Part shown: positions 1 to 7,979 of the stretch, piece after piece
Position numbering within the stretch: position 1 is the first letter of the stretch
Layout: each line of letters opens with the position of its first letter
Source: Mycolicibacterium brisbanense
GTDB lineage: Bacteria > Actinomycetota > Actinomycetes > Mycobacteriales > Mycobacteriaceae
DNA length: 64,000 nucleotides
Reading direction: 5' to 3'
Assembly (NCBI RefSeq): GCF_001570425.1
Contig: NZ_BCSX01000056.1
Location: 1-64,000 of the forward strand
Notes under the pieces: model-generated
Database searches by the model: none
Seen by the model: only the letters and a program-made list of their open reading frames with translations
Told to the model about the DNA's origin: nothing
Position numbers and translations under genes: made by a program

Positions 1-100
1 GGCAGGGAAACGCCCGGTCCCATCCCGAACCCGGAAGCTAAGCCTGCCAGCGCCGATGATACTACCCACACGGGTGGAAAAGTAGGACACCGCCGAACAC
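1..100 (+). rRNA. rrf: 5S ribosomal RNA, 3' part
   Basis: The first 100 bases match the body and 3' end of a mycobacterial 5S rRNA, from the GGCAGGGAAACGCCCGGTCC loop to the terminal CACCGCCGAACAC. The 3' strand of the terminal stem is present, but its 5' partner (roughly the first 17 bases) lies before the window. In M. tuberculosis the rRNA operon ends just before ogt (Rv1316c), and the next gene here is ogt, so this should be the end of an rrs-rrl-rrf operon. Confidence 0.95.
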
Positions 101-109
101 ACATTAAGC

Positions 110-140
110 CCCGGGCCCCCAATCACATTGGGGGCCCGGG
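110..140 (+). terminator. Strong hairpin terminator after 5S rRNA
   Basis: An 11-base perfect inverted repeat (CCCGGGCCCCC at 110-120, GGGGGCCCGGG at 130-140) encloses a 9-base loop. It lies 10 bases after the 5S gene and about 20 bases from the ogt stop on the other strand, so it can end transcription from both sides. The T tract after it is short, as is usual for mycobacterial terminators. Confidence 0.8.
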
Positions 141-160
141 CATTTGTGCGTTCAATTCTA

Positions 161-658
161 TTAATCGAAAAGCGCCGGTTCTCGGCGGCTTTTCTCCAAT
201 TCCAATAGTGCTCTTTTGCGGTCCAGCCCGCCGCCATATCCGGTGAGGCTGCCATTCGCGCCGATTACCCGATGGCACGGCACCACAATTCCAATGGGAT
301 TGTGCCCATTGGCCAAGCCGACCGCGCGAAATGCGCCCGGCGATCCGATTTCGCGAGCGATATCTCCATATGTGCAGGTCTCGCCGTACGGAATCGATTG
401 CAGAGCGGCCCACACGCGCTGTTGAAAAGCCGTGCCGACCATGTGCAATTCCAGGTCGAATACGGTGCGCTCGCCGGCAAAGTACTCTGCCAACTGTTCG
501 ACGGCGTCGGGAAAGGCTGAGTCGTCGACCTCCCAACCGTCTCGGCTCGGCTCGTAGGTCTGGTCGACCATTCGAAGGTGCATCAATCGGCCATCGCGTC
601 CTGCCAAGGTGAGCGGCCCGACGGGGCTGTCCACAGACCGGCATTGCAGTGTGGTCAT
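161..658 (-). CDS. ogt: Methylated-DNA--[protein]-cysteine S-methyltransferase
   Basis: This 165-residue suicide repair enzyme moves methyl groups from O6-methylguanine to its own cysteine. The acceptor motif PCHRVIG is at residues 127-133 with the nucleophile at C128. The preceding GTAFQQRVWAAL helix and the YGDIAREIG recognition-helix region are typical of the family. The reading frame extends upstream to 763, but ATG at 658 is preferred: it gives the normal family length and overlaps the alkA stop as ATGA. It is the second gene of an alkA-ogt pair, as in M. tuberculosis (Rv1317c-Rv1316c), where both belong to the adaptive response to alkylation damage. Confidence 0.95.
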   Translation of the reverse strand: MTTLQCRSVDSPVGPLTLAGRDGRLMHLRMVDQTYEPSRDGWEVDDSAFPDAVEQLAEYFAGERTVFDLELHMVGTAFQQRVWAALQSIPYGETCTYGDIAREIGSPGAFRAVGLANGHNPIGIVVPCHRVIGANGSLTGYGGGLDRKRALLELEKSRREPALFD

Positions 659-2172
659 CGTGTCTCCTGAACTGTCAGATCCTGCTGTTGGTGAGTCAGC
701 GGCCACTCGTTGACTGCGTGGTCGAGGGTGGTCCACAGGTGCTGCGTCGCGTACGCCCGCCAAGGCCGCCAGCGGGCGCTGTAACGGGTCAGGGCGGTCT
801 GCTCCGACGGCAGGCCGAGTTGTTCAGCGGCCAATCTCACGCCGAGGTCGCGGGCCGGGAAGGCATCAGGATCGCCGAGCCCGCGCATGGCGATCACTTC
901 GGCACTCCACGGTCCGATCCCGGGCAGCGCCAACAGCTGCTCACGGGCTGCCGTCCAGTCGCAACCGGGGTCAAGGGCCAGGCGTCCGTCGGACAACGCA
1001 TGAACCAGCGCACTGACCGTCCGGCGACGCGCGGCGGGCATGGCCAGGTGGGCCGGGTCGATTTCGGAGAGCTCCGCGACGTCGGGGAAGGCATGGGTCA
1101 GTCCGCCGTTGTCGTCGCGGATGGGCTGCCCGTAGGCCTTCACGAGCCGGCTCACGTGGGTGCGTGCGGCTTTGATGGATACCTGCTGGCCAAGCACCAC
1201 CCTGATCGCCAACTCGGCTTCGTCGACGGTGCGAGGGATGCGTTGGCCGGGTGCCTTGGCCACCACAGTGGCCAGGTCCTGATCGGTGCTCAGCGCGTCG
1301 ACCACCGCCTCGGGATCGGCATCGAGGTCCAGCAGCCGTCGGCACCGCGCGATAGCGGCGGCCAGGTCGCGGAAGTCGTCGAGCACCAATTGGCATCGGA
1401 CATGATCGGGCTGCGGTTGCAGGCTGACGACGCCGTGGCCGTGTGGCAACCGCAGCGAGCGGCGTAGCCAGCCGTCGCGTACTTCCTCCAGTCCGGGCAC
1501 CGCACTGGCCGCCAGGTGACCGAACAAGCCCTCGAACGCGAACGGCATGCGGACCGGCAGCCGCAGCGAGATCACCCCGGGTGCGGTGGGCTCGTCGCGG
1601 GCGAATCGGGTCGCCGCACGCCGGCGCAGTTCGGTGGGAGTCAGATCGCACACGGCCCTGACCGTGTCGTTGAACTGGCGGATACTGGCGAAGCCTGCCG
1701 CGAAAGCGACGTCACCGAAAGGCAATTCGGTGGTCTCGATCAGCACCCGCGCGGTCTGGGCACGCTGCGCGCGGGCCAGCGCCAGCGGGTTGGCGCCCAG
1801 TTCGGCCTGCAAGATGCGTTGCAGCTGCCGCGTGGTGTAGCCGACGCGTGCTGCCAGACCCGTGACGCCCTCGCGGTCGACGGTGCCGTCGGCGATGAGC
1901 CGCATGCACCGAGCGACTGCGTCGCCACGCACGTTCCATTCCGGGGATCCCGGTGATGCGTCCGGCCGACACCGTTTGCACGCCCGGAAGCCGGCAGCCT
2001 GTGCCGCGGCGGCGGTGGGGTAGAAGCGCATGTTGCGCGCCAGCGGCGGACGCACCGGGCAGCTAGGGCGACAATAGATTCCCGTGGTGAGCACCGCGGT
2101 GACGAACCAGCCGTCGAACCGGGCATCCTTCGACTGGACGGCCCGGTAACAGCGTTCGAAATCCTCGTGCAC
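655..2172 (-). CDS. alkA: Ada-AlkA fusion: alkylation response regulator and DNA-3-methyladenine glycosylase
   Basis: A 505-residue fusion protein starting with GTG. The N-terminal Ada zinc domain has four cysteines at C34, C38, C65 and C68; C34, in GIYCRPSC, matches the phosphotriester methyl acceptor of E. coli Ada. An AraC-type helix-turn-helix region follows (about 80-185), with RQFNDTVRAVCDLTP near its end. The C-terminal half is an AlkA glycosylase: the helix-hairpin-helix LPGIGPWSAEVIAMR is followed by the catalytic aspartate in FPARDLGV. One protein thus senses methylated phosphate, activates transcription and removes alkylated bases, while the O6-methyltransferase activity of Ada is on the separate, overlapping ogt gene. 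It corresponds to Rv1317c. Confidence 0.94.
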   Translation of the reverse strand: MHEDFERCYRAVQSKDARFDGWFVTAVLTTGIYCRPSCPVRPPLARNMRFYPTAAAAQAAGFRACKRCRPDASPGSPEWNVRGDAVARCMRLIADGTVDREGVTGLAARVGYTTRQLQRILQAELGANPLALARAQRAQTARVLIETTELPFGDVAFAAGFASIRQFNDTVRAVCDLTPTELRRRAATRFARDEPTAPGVISLRLPVRMPFAFEGLFGHLAASAVPGLEEVRDGWLRRSLRLPHGHGVVSLQPQPDHVRCQLVLDDFRDLAAAIARCRRLLDLDADPEAVVDALSTDQDLATVVAKAPGQRIPRTVDEAELAIRVVLGQQVSIKAARTHVSRLVKAYGQPIRDDNGGLTHAFPDVAELSEIDPAHLAMPAARRRTVSALVHALSDGRLALDPGCDWTAAREQLLALPGIGPWSAEVIAMRGLGDPDAFPARDLGVRLAAEQLGLPSEQTALTRYSARWRPWRAYATQHLWTTLDHAVNEWPLTHQQQDLTVQETR

Positions 2173-2249
2173 ACCTGCAACGATGGCACGAGAAGGCCGA
2201 CGGAACTAGCGGAAAAACGACATCGTCGTGGCGGTTGGGACTGCCCGGT

Positions 2250-3854
2250 TCAGACCGGAACCGCCAACTGGGTCGGTTCATCGAGGCCACGCAGCGTGAC
2301 GGTGTCGCCCAACGACCAACGTGCCTTCTCGGCATCGGTGGCATTGGCAATGGTGTCCGATGACGCGACGAGCCGACCAGGCACGGATTTGGACAACTCG
2401 CACAGCCGGGCCGCCTCGTTGACCGGCTCGCCGATGACCGTGTACTCGAAGCGTTCTTTCGCACCCACATTGCCGGCGACCACCTGGCCCGCCGCCACGC
2501 CGATGCCGGCGGAGAGCTCTGGCACCGCGCTGCGCAGCCGCTCGGCGATGGCGCGGGCTGCGGCCAGTGCTTCGTCCTCGGCGCGCTCGAGGCGCACTGG
2601 GGCACCGAACACCGCGAGCACCGCGTCGCCCTCGAACTTGTTGACCAAACCCTGATGGCGGTCCACCTCGTCGACGATGACAGCGAAGAACCGGTTGAGC
2701 AGGGTGACCACCTCGGTCGCCGGCCTGCTCGTCACCAGCTGACTCGAACCGATCACATCCACGAAAATGACTGCGGCGTGCAGTTCTTCGCCGCCGAGCA
2801 CCGGCTTCTGTTTTTCCGCCAGCTCGGCCACCTCTCGGCCGACGTGGCGGCCGAACAGATCGCGCACGCGTTCGCGCTCTCGCAACCCCTGCACCATGGA
2901 GTTGAAACCGCGTTGCATCTGACCGAGTTCGGTGCCGTCGAACACCACCAGGTTGGTGTTGAGATCGCCGTCCTCGACGCGTCGCAGCGCGGCCCGGACC
3001 ACGCGGATGGGCGCCGCGGTCAGCCAGGTGGCAATCCACATCAGGATGAAACCGAACACCAGCGCGAACATTGCGAGCACCATGACGGCGACCGCGAACT
3101 GGGTGGGGGTGAGGTTCTGCAGCACCAGCGCGAACATCGCGGCCAGCAGAATGCCGAGGATCGGTACACCGGAGCCCAGTGCCCACACCACCATGGTGCG
3201 GCCCATGATGCCCGAGGACAGCCGTATCGGTGGCGGGCCGGCCTCGAGCGCCTGAGCGGCTACCGGACGCAGCGCGAACTCGGTGAACATGTAACAGCTG
3301 ACTGACATGACGATGCCGGGAAAACTGATGCCCAGCAGGAACTTCGGGATGTAGTTGCTGTCGACCAGACCGTAGAGCGTGGTGAGCAGCGCGGTGCCGA
3401 CGCCCCACAGGATCAACAGGACCGTGGTCAGGCGGCCGGGAGCGAGGAAGGTGTTGCGCTGGTCCTCACGGCTCGGTGGCCGTCCTTGCAGCGACCACCG
3501 CACATAGTTGATCACCCGGTTGGTCGCCCACACCACGCCGACGACCAACGCTGCGGCGACGTACGCCGGGGCGACGACGAAGGTGATCAACCGGACCTCC
3601 GGCGCGAACACGCTCGGGGTCGGGAACACCAGCGTGACGATCAGCAGCGAAACCCCGATGCCCAGCAGGTTCGCGACGATGACGAACGTCGTCAGGATGA
3701 CCTGGATCCGCACGCGGCGCCGGCGCTGGCTCTCCGACACCCGGCCCAGGATCCACGATCCGTACGCCGGCTCGTCCTGGAGTCTGCTGCTCTGCCGGGT
3801 CAGGGTTTCCAGGACCCAGCCCAGCCGCTTCGCCACGGATTTGTCGGCCATCAT
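2250..3854 (-). CDS. Membrane adenylate/guanylate cyclase with HAMP domain
   Basis: This 534-residue class III nucleotidyl cyclase resembles the M. tuberculosis Rv1318c/Rv1319c/Rv1320c group. Six hydrophobic segments lie between about residues 50 and 280. A HAMP linker follows (APIRVVRAALRRVEDGDLN), then a cytoplasmic cyclase domain. The cyclase domain starts with the metal-binding VIFVDVIGSSQLV, includes NKFEGDAVLAVFGAP and ends with YTVIGEPVNEAARL. The two adjacent ATG codons at 3854 and 3851 are both plausible. It probably makes cAMP at the membrane, with the HAMP unit coupling membrane or lipid state to activity. M. tuberculosis has three tandem paralogues at this place; here there is one. 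Confidence 0.9.
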   Translation of the reverse strand: MMADKSVAKRLGWVLETLTRQSSRLQDEPAYGSWILGRVSESQRRRRVRIQVILTTFVIVANLLGIGVSLLIVTLVFPTPSVFAPEVRLITFVVAPAYVAAALVVGVVWATNRVINYVRWSLQGRPPSREDQRNTFLAPGRLTTVLLILWGVGTALLTTLYGLVDSNYIPKFLLGISFPGIVMSVSCYMFTEFALRPVAAQALEAGPPPIRLSSGIMGRTMVVWALGSGVPILGILLAAMFALVLQNLTPTQFAVAVMVLAMFALVFGFILMWIATWLTAAPIRVVRAALRRVEDGDLNTNLVVFDGTELGQMQRGFNSMVQGLRERERVRDLFGRHVGREVAELAEKQKPVLGGEELHAAVIFVDVIGSSQLVTSRPATEVVTLLNRFFAVIVDEVDRHQGLVNKFEGDAVLAVFGAPVRLERAEDEALAAARAIAERLRSAVPELSAGIGVAAGQVVAGNVGAKERFEYTVIGEPVNEAARLCELSKSVPGRLVASSDTIANATDAEKARWSLGDTVTLRGLDEPTQLAVPV

Positions 3855-3900
3855 TGAGGCGTCAGCCTAGTTCGTTCGTCGTGCCCTTAAGGTGGTTCGG

Positions 3901-4575
3901 GTGCGCCTCGTGATTGCCCAGTGCACTGTCGACTATGTGGGTCGGCTGACCGCACACCTTCCGTCCGCCCGCCGGCTGTTGTTGTTCAAGGCCGACGGTT
4001 CGGTGAGTGTGCACGCCGACGACCGTGCCTACAAGCCGCTGAACTGGATGTCTCCGCCATGTTGGGTCACCGAGGAAGACTCCGGCGGGGCGAACCTGCT
4101 GTGGGTGGTGGAGAACAAGGCCGGCGAGCAACTCCGGATCACCGTGGAGGACGTCGAGCATGACTCCAGCCACGAGCTCGGCGTCGACCCGGGCCTGGTC
4201 AAGGATGGCGTGGAGGCACATCTGCAGGCTCTGCTGGCCGAACACGTCGAATTGCTGGGCACCGGTTACACGCTGGTTCGCCGCGAGTACCCGACCGCGA
4301 TCGGGCCCGTGGACCTGCTGTGCCGCGACGAACTCGGCGGATCGGTGGCCGTCGAGATCAAGCGGCGCGGCGAGATCGACGGTGTCGAACAGCTGACCCG
4401 CTACCTTGAATTGCTCAACCGCGACAGCGTGTTGGCGCCGGTGGCGGGGGTGTTCGCGGCCCAGCAGATCAAACCGCAGGCTCGCACCCTGGCGATGGAC
4501 CGTGGAATCCGTTGTGTGACATTGGATTACGACCAGATGCGCGGCATGGACAGCACCGAGTACCGGCTGTTCTGA
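3901..4575 (+). CDS. nucS: Mismatch-specific endonuclease NucS (EndoMS)
   Basis: About 224 residues. NucS makes double-strand breaks at mismatched bases and provides the non-canonical mismatch repair of actinobacteria, which lack MutS/MutL. The N-terminal half is the dimerisation and DNA-binding domain (VIAQCTVDYVGRL near the start). The C-terminal half is a RecB-like nuclease with the catalytic D in GPVDLLCRDE and the E-x-K pair in VAVEIKRRGEID, followed by a glutamine in QLTRYLELL. GTG at 3901 is chosen because AAGG at 3889-3892 sits 8 bases before it; GTG at 3892 in the same frame would add three residues. It matches Rv1321. Confidence 0.95.
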   Translation: MRLVIAQCTVDYVGRLTAHLPSARRLLLFKADGSVSVHADDRAYKPLNWMSPPCWVTEEDSGGANLLWVVENKAGEQLRITVEDVEHDSSHELGVDPGLVKDGVEAHLQALLAEHVELLGTGYTLVRREYPTAIGPVDLLCRDELGGSVAVEIKRRGEIDGVEQLTRYLELLNRDSVLAPVAGVFAAQQIKPQARTLAMDRGIRCVTLDYDQMRGMDSTEYRLF

Positions 4576-4862
4576 TGGGACGGCGACGCAGAGAGCCTCG
4601 GAGGCTGCCGCCGACGTTGTCGACGCGTCGAATCGAAACGGGCCCTGACGGTTACGACTACGAAGTGCGCGTCGTCACCGCGTCACGCGCGGTCAAGGTG
4701 TACCGCTGCCCCGGATGCGACCACGAAATTCGTTCGGGCACAGCACATGTCGTGGTATGGCCCGCGGACATGGGAGAGGCCGCCGTCGACGACCGCAGAC
4801 ACTGGCATACGCCCTGCTGGGCGAACCGGACCAATCGGGGTCCGACGCGCAGATGGTCTTGA
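4575..4862 (+). CDS. Small zinc-ribbon-like protein (Rv1322 family)
   Basis: A basic 95-residue protein whose ATG overlaps the nucS stop by one base (TGATG), so it is probably translationally coupled to nucS. The middle carries YRCPGCDHEI and the end HWHTPCW, which together supply C-x2-C and H/C ligands that could bind one zinc ion. It corresponds by position and size to Rv1322, often labelled an ATP/GTP-binding protein without proof. The constant pairing with nucS suggests, but does not show, a role linked to DNA repair. Confidence 0.82.
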   Translation: MGRRRREPRRLPPTLSTRRIETGPDGYDYEVRVVTASRAVKVYRCPGCDHEIRSGTAHVVVWPADMGEAAVDDRRHWHTPCWANRTNRGPTRRWS

Positions 4863-4864
4863 GG

Positions 4865-5341
4865 TCAGTGATCCGAGTCGGCGGCCGGCTCGACCAACTC
4901 GACCAGCACGCCGCCGGCGTCCTTGGGATGGACGAAGTTGATCCGTGAGTTCGCGGTGCCCTTGCGCGGGGCGTCGTACAGCAGACGCACGCCCTGGCTG
5001 CGCAGCCGCTCGCTCAATGCGTCGATATCGCTCGTGCGGTAGGCCAGCTGCTGCAGACCCGGACCGCGCTTGTCGATGAACTTGGCAATGGTCGAGTTCT
5101 CGTCCAGCGGCGACATCAGCTGGATCTGGGCGCTGCCCTTGGGGGCGCCGCGGACCGAGAGCATCGCTTCGCGTACGCCCTGCTCTTCGTTGATTTCCTC
5201 GTGCAGCACGATCATGCCGAGGTTGTCGTGGTACCACTTGATCGACGCATCGAGGTCGGGCACCGCGATACCGACATGATCGATCGCGGTCACCAGTGCG
5301 CTGGAGAGCGCCGGACGGGTATCGACATGTTCGGTGGTCAT
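4865..5341 (-). CDS. mce: Methylmalonyl-CoA epimerase
   Basis: A 158-residue vicinal-oxygen-chelate (glyoxalase-fold) protein that interconverts (S)- and (R)-methylmalonyl-CoA in the propionate pathway, feeding methylmalonyl-CoA mutase. Fold and metal-site segments are AIDHVGIAVPDLDAS near residue 20, a central LQQLAYR strand and the C-terminal GVLVELVEP with the metal-binding glutamate. The frame is open to 5392, but ATG at 5341 (MTTEHVDTRP) gives the family length. In the classical enzyme the central strand carries histidine as a ligand; here it is Q-Q. It is divergent from fadA4 across an 84-base promoter region, the same arrangement as Rv1322A-Rv1323. Confidence 0.9.
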   Translation of the reverse strand: MTTEHVDTRPALSSALVTAIDHVGIAVPDLDASIKWYHDNLGMIVLHEEINEEQGVREAMLSVRGAPKGSAQIQLMSPLDENSTIAKFIDKRGPGLQQLAYRTSDIDALSERLRSQGVRLLYDAPRKGTANSRINFVHPKDAGGVLVELVEPAADSDH

Positions 5342-5425
5342 AACGCAACGGTAACCTTTACTTGAATGTTCGCGGAATGTGTGATCGGCCACACAGCTCT
5401 TTCAACCACCCACTGGAGGTAACAA

Positions 5426-6604
5426 ATGACAACGTCGGTGATCGTTGCTGGAGCGCGCACTCCGGTTGGGAAATTGATGGGTTCACTCAAGGATTTCTCG
5501 GGGAGTGACCTGGGTGCGATCGCCATTCGCGGTGCGCTTGAGAAGGCCGGCGTCGACGCGTCGCTCGTCGAGTACGTGATCATGGGGCAGGTGCTCACCG
5601 CCGGTGCCGGGCAGATGCCTGCGCGCCAGGCCGCGGTGGGTGGCGGCATCGGCTGGGATGTGCCTGCCCTGACCATCAACAAGATGTGCCTGTCCGGCAT
5701 CGATGCCATTGCGCTGGCCGATCAGCTCATCCGGGCCGGCGAGTTCGACGTCGTGGTCGCGGGTGGCCAGGAGTCGATGACGCAGGCTCCGCACCTGCTG
5801 CCCAAGAGCCGTGAGGGTTACAAGTACGGCGACGTCACCGTGCTCGATCACCTGGCCTACGACGGGCTCCACGACGTGTTCACCGATCAGCCGATGGGCG
5901 CTCTGACCGAGCAGCGCAACGAGGTCGACAAGTTCACGCGCGCCGAGCAGGATGAGTTTGCTGCACAGTCGCATCAGAAGGCCGCCGCGGCATGGAAAGA
6001 CGGCGTCTACGCCGACGAGGTGGTGCCGGTATCCATCCCGCAGCGCAAGGGTGACCCGATCGAGTTCGCCGAGGACGAGGGCATCCGCGCCAACACCACA
6101 GCCGAGTCTCTCGCTGGGCTGCGCCCGGCCTTCCGCAAGGACGGCACCATCACCGCGGGTTCGTCGTCGCAGATCTCCGATGGTGCCTGCGCCGTCGTGG
6201 TGATGAACAAGGCCAAGGCCGAGGAGCTGGGGCTGAACTGGTTGTGTGAGATCGGCGCGCACGGTGTCGTCGCGGGTCCGGACTCCACGCTGCAGTCTCA
6301 GCCGGCCAACGCCATCAAGAAGGCGATCGCCCGCGAAGGCATCACGGCCGACCAGCTGGACGTCATCGAGATCAACGAGGCATTCGCTGCGGTATCGCTC
6401 GCGTCGACCAAGGAGCTCGGGGTGGACCCGGCGAAGGTCAACGTCAACGGCGGTGCCATCGCCATCGGCCACCCGATCGGCATGTCCGGTGCCCGCATCA
6501 CGCTGCACGCCGCGCTGGAGCTGGCGCGCAAGGGTTCGGGCTACGCCGTCGCCGCGCTCTGCGGTGCCGGTGGCCAGGGCGACGCGCTCGTGCTGCGCCG
6601 CTGA
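5426..6604 (+). CDS. fadA4: Acetyl-CoA C-acetyltransferase (thiolase)
   Basis: A 392-residue thiolase that condenses two acetyl-CoA to acetoacetyl-CoA or cleaves 3-ketoacyl-CoA. The acyl-accepting cysteine is in INKMCLSGIDAI near residue 89. The histidine motif is GGAIAIGHPIGMSGAR and the C-terminal base cysteine lies in ALCGAGGQGDAL. A strong ribosome site (GGAGG, 5415-5419) precedes the ATG. It matches Rv1323 and lies beside the methylmalonyl-CoA epimerase, consistent with acyl-CoA metabolism. Confidence 0.95.
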   Translation: MTTSVIVAGARTPVGKLMGSLKDFSGSDLGAIAIRGALEKAGVDASLVEYVIMGQVLTAGAGQMPARQAAVGGGIGWDVPALTINKMCLSGIDAIALADQLIRAGEFDVVVAGGQESMTQAPHLLPKSREGYKYGDVTVLDHLAYDGLHDVFTDQPMGALTEQRNEVDKFTRAEQDEFAAQSHQKAAAAWKDGVYADEVVPVSIPQRKGDPIEFAEDEGIRANTTAESLAGLRPAFRKDGTITAGSSSQISDGACAVVVMNKAKAEELGLNWLCEIGAHGVVAGPDSTLQSQPANAIKKAIAREGITADQLDVIEINEAFAAVSLASTKELGVDPAKVNVNGGAIAIGHPIGMSGARITLHAALELARKGSGYAVAALCGAGGQGDALVLRR

Positions 6605-6660
6605 CAGCTATCAACGACGCCGTGTAGTAGCTGGCGGGCCGCTCGGGCACAATGGCGGCC

Positions 6661-7035
6661 ATGACACGCTCCTTCGACCTGCGTACCGTCTCGGGCTGGT
6701 TCCGGCTCATCGCCCTCGCGGAGGCGGTGAGTTGGGCCGGCCTGCTGGTCGGCATGTACTTCAAGTACCTGGGCACCCCGCGCACCGAGGTCGGTGTCAA
6801 GGTGTTCGGGCCTATCCACGGCGGCATCTTCATCGCGTTCGTGGTGGCCGCCGTGCTGGTCGGGATCGCGCATAAGTGGGGCGTCGGCACCTGGATCCTG
6901 GCGTTGCTGGCCAGCATCGTGCCCCTCGGCAGTGTGATTTTCGTCATGTGGGCTGATCGCACGGCCCGTCTCACGCCGGCCGGTGGCTCGGCCGTGGTGC
7001 TGCAACCGGGAGGCGCAGTCCCCGAAACGACGTGA
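6661..7035 (+). CDS. DUF3817 integral membrane protein
   Basis: About 124 residues with three hydrophobic segments and a conserved central GPIHGGIFIAFVV, the hallmark of the small DUF3817 membrane family. An in-frame ATG at 6652 would add three residues; neither start has a clear ribosome site. It is a distant paralogue of the DUF3817 gene at 29603-29953, which has IVHGWVYFVYL in the same place. M. tuberculosis has no gene here between Rv1323 and Rv1324. Function unknown. Confidence 0.8.
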   Translation: MTRSFDLRTVSGWFRLIALAEAVSWAGLLVGMYFKYLGTPRTEVGVKVFGPIHGGIFIAFVVAAVLVGIAHKWGVGTWILALLASIVPLGSVIFVMWADRTARLTPAGGSAVVLQPGGAVPETT

Positions 7036-7048
7036 CAGACTTGATGCC

Positions 7049-7933
7049 GTGACACGTCCACGTCCTTCCATTGGACCGGCGCTGGCCGGTGCGGTTGATC
7101 TGTCGGCACTCAAGCAGCGGCCCGCTGAGGGCACCGCGTCCGCGGCACCCGGTGGGGTCGAGGTCACCGAAGCCAACTTCGAGGCCGAGGTTCTGGTCCG
7201 ATCCAGCCAGGTGCCGGTGGTGGTGCTGCTGTGGTCGCCACGGAGCGAGGCGAGCGCGGCGCTGGGCGATGCGCTGGCCGGTTTGGCCGCCGCCGACGGC
7301 GGTAAGTGGTCCCTGGCGGTCGTCAATGTCGACACCACGCCACGGCTCGCGCAGATGTTCGGCATTCAGGGTGTGCCCACGGTCGTCGCGCTTGCCGGTG
7401 GGCAGCCGATCGCCAGCTTCGAGGGTCCGCAGCGGCCCGAGCAGTTGCGTCGGTGGGTCGACTCGCTGCTGCAGGCCACGGCAGGCAAGCTCGAGGGCGG
7501 GCCGGAGGGGGAGGCCGAACAGGTCGATCCCGAGCTGGCGGCGGCCCGCGACCACTTGGACAACGGTGACTTCGCCGCCGCACTGACCGCCTACCAGGCC
7601 ATCCTCGACTCCAACCCGAACCACGCGGAGGCCAAGGGCGCAGTCCGGCAGATCGCGTTTCTGCAGCGGGCCAGCGTGCAGCGCCCCGATGCGGTGGCCG
7701 TCGCCGACGCAAACCCGGCTGATATCGAGGCAGCGTTCGCCGCAGCCGACGTCGAGATCCTGCAGCAGCAGGTCTCGGCCGCCTTCAACCGGCTGATCGC
7801 GCTCGTCAAGCGGACGGCTGGAGATGAGCGCACCGCCGTGCGTACGCGGTTGATCGAGCTGTTCGACCTGTTCGACCCCGCTGACCCTGAGGTGGTCGCC
7901 GGCCGTCGTAACCTCGCGAACGCGCTCTACTGA
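7049..7933 (+). CDS. Thioredoxin-fold/TPR co-chaperone-like protein (YbbN/CnoX type)
   Basis: 294 residues from GTG. An N-terminal thioredoxin fold (about 30-135) is followed by a helical tetratricopeptide-like region (about 150-290) containing ALTAYQAILDSNPNHAEAKG. This is the layout of E. coli CnoX/YbbN, which holds unfolded proteins for GroEL and DnaK. The redox Cys-x-x-Cys is absent: the active-site loop reads LLWSPRSEAS, so it cannot act as a dithiol oxidoreductase. The conserved cis-proline loop IQGVPTVVAL is kept. It corresponds to Rv1324 (304 residues). Confidence 0.88.
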   Translation: MTRPRPSIGPALAGAVDLSALKQRPAEGTASAAPGGVEVTEANFEAEVLVRSSQVPVVVLLWSPRSEASAALGDALAGLAAADGGKWSLAVVNVDTTPRLAQMFGIQGVPTVVALAGGQPIASFEGPQRPEQLRRWVDSLLQATAGKLEGGPEGEAEQVDPELAAARDHLDNGDFAAALTAYQAILDSNPNHAEAKGAVRQIAFLQRASVQRPDAVAVADANPADIEAAFAAADVEILQQQVSAAFNRLIALVKRTAGDERTAVRTRLIELFDLFDPADPEVVAGRRNLANALY

Positions 7934-7942
7934 TTTCACCCG

Positions 7943-7965
7943 CGAGCAGACACTGCGGTCCCCGA
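7943..7965 (+). repeat. IS30-type terminal inverted repeat, left end
   Basis: CGAGCAGACACTGCGGTCCC plus three bases (CGA), perfectly repeated in inverse orientation at 9407-9429. It begins 10 bases after the stop of the thioredoxin-like gene. Beyond the perfect part, partial similarity between the two ends continues inward (GGTGG at about 25 bases further). Confidence 0.9.
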
Positions 7966-7979
7966 CACGCCGCTTGGAT

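Noticed and set aside
649..1467. Long plus-strand open frame opposite alkA
   Set aside because: It mirrors the codon structure of alkA on the other strand; no family similarity and no ribosome site. Many long antisense frames in this high-GC window have the same origin.
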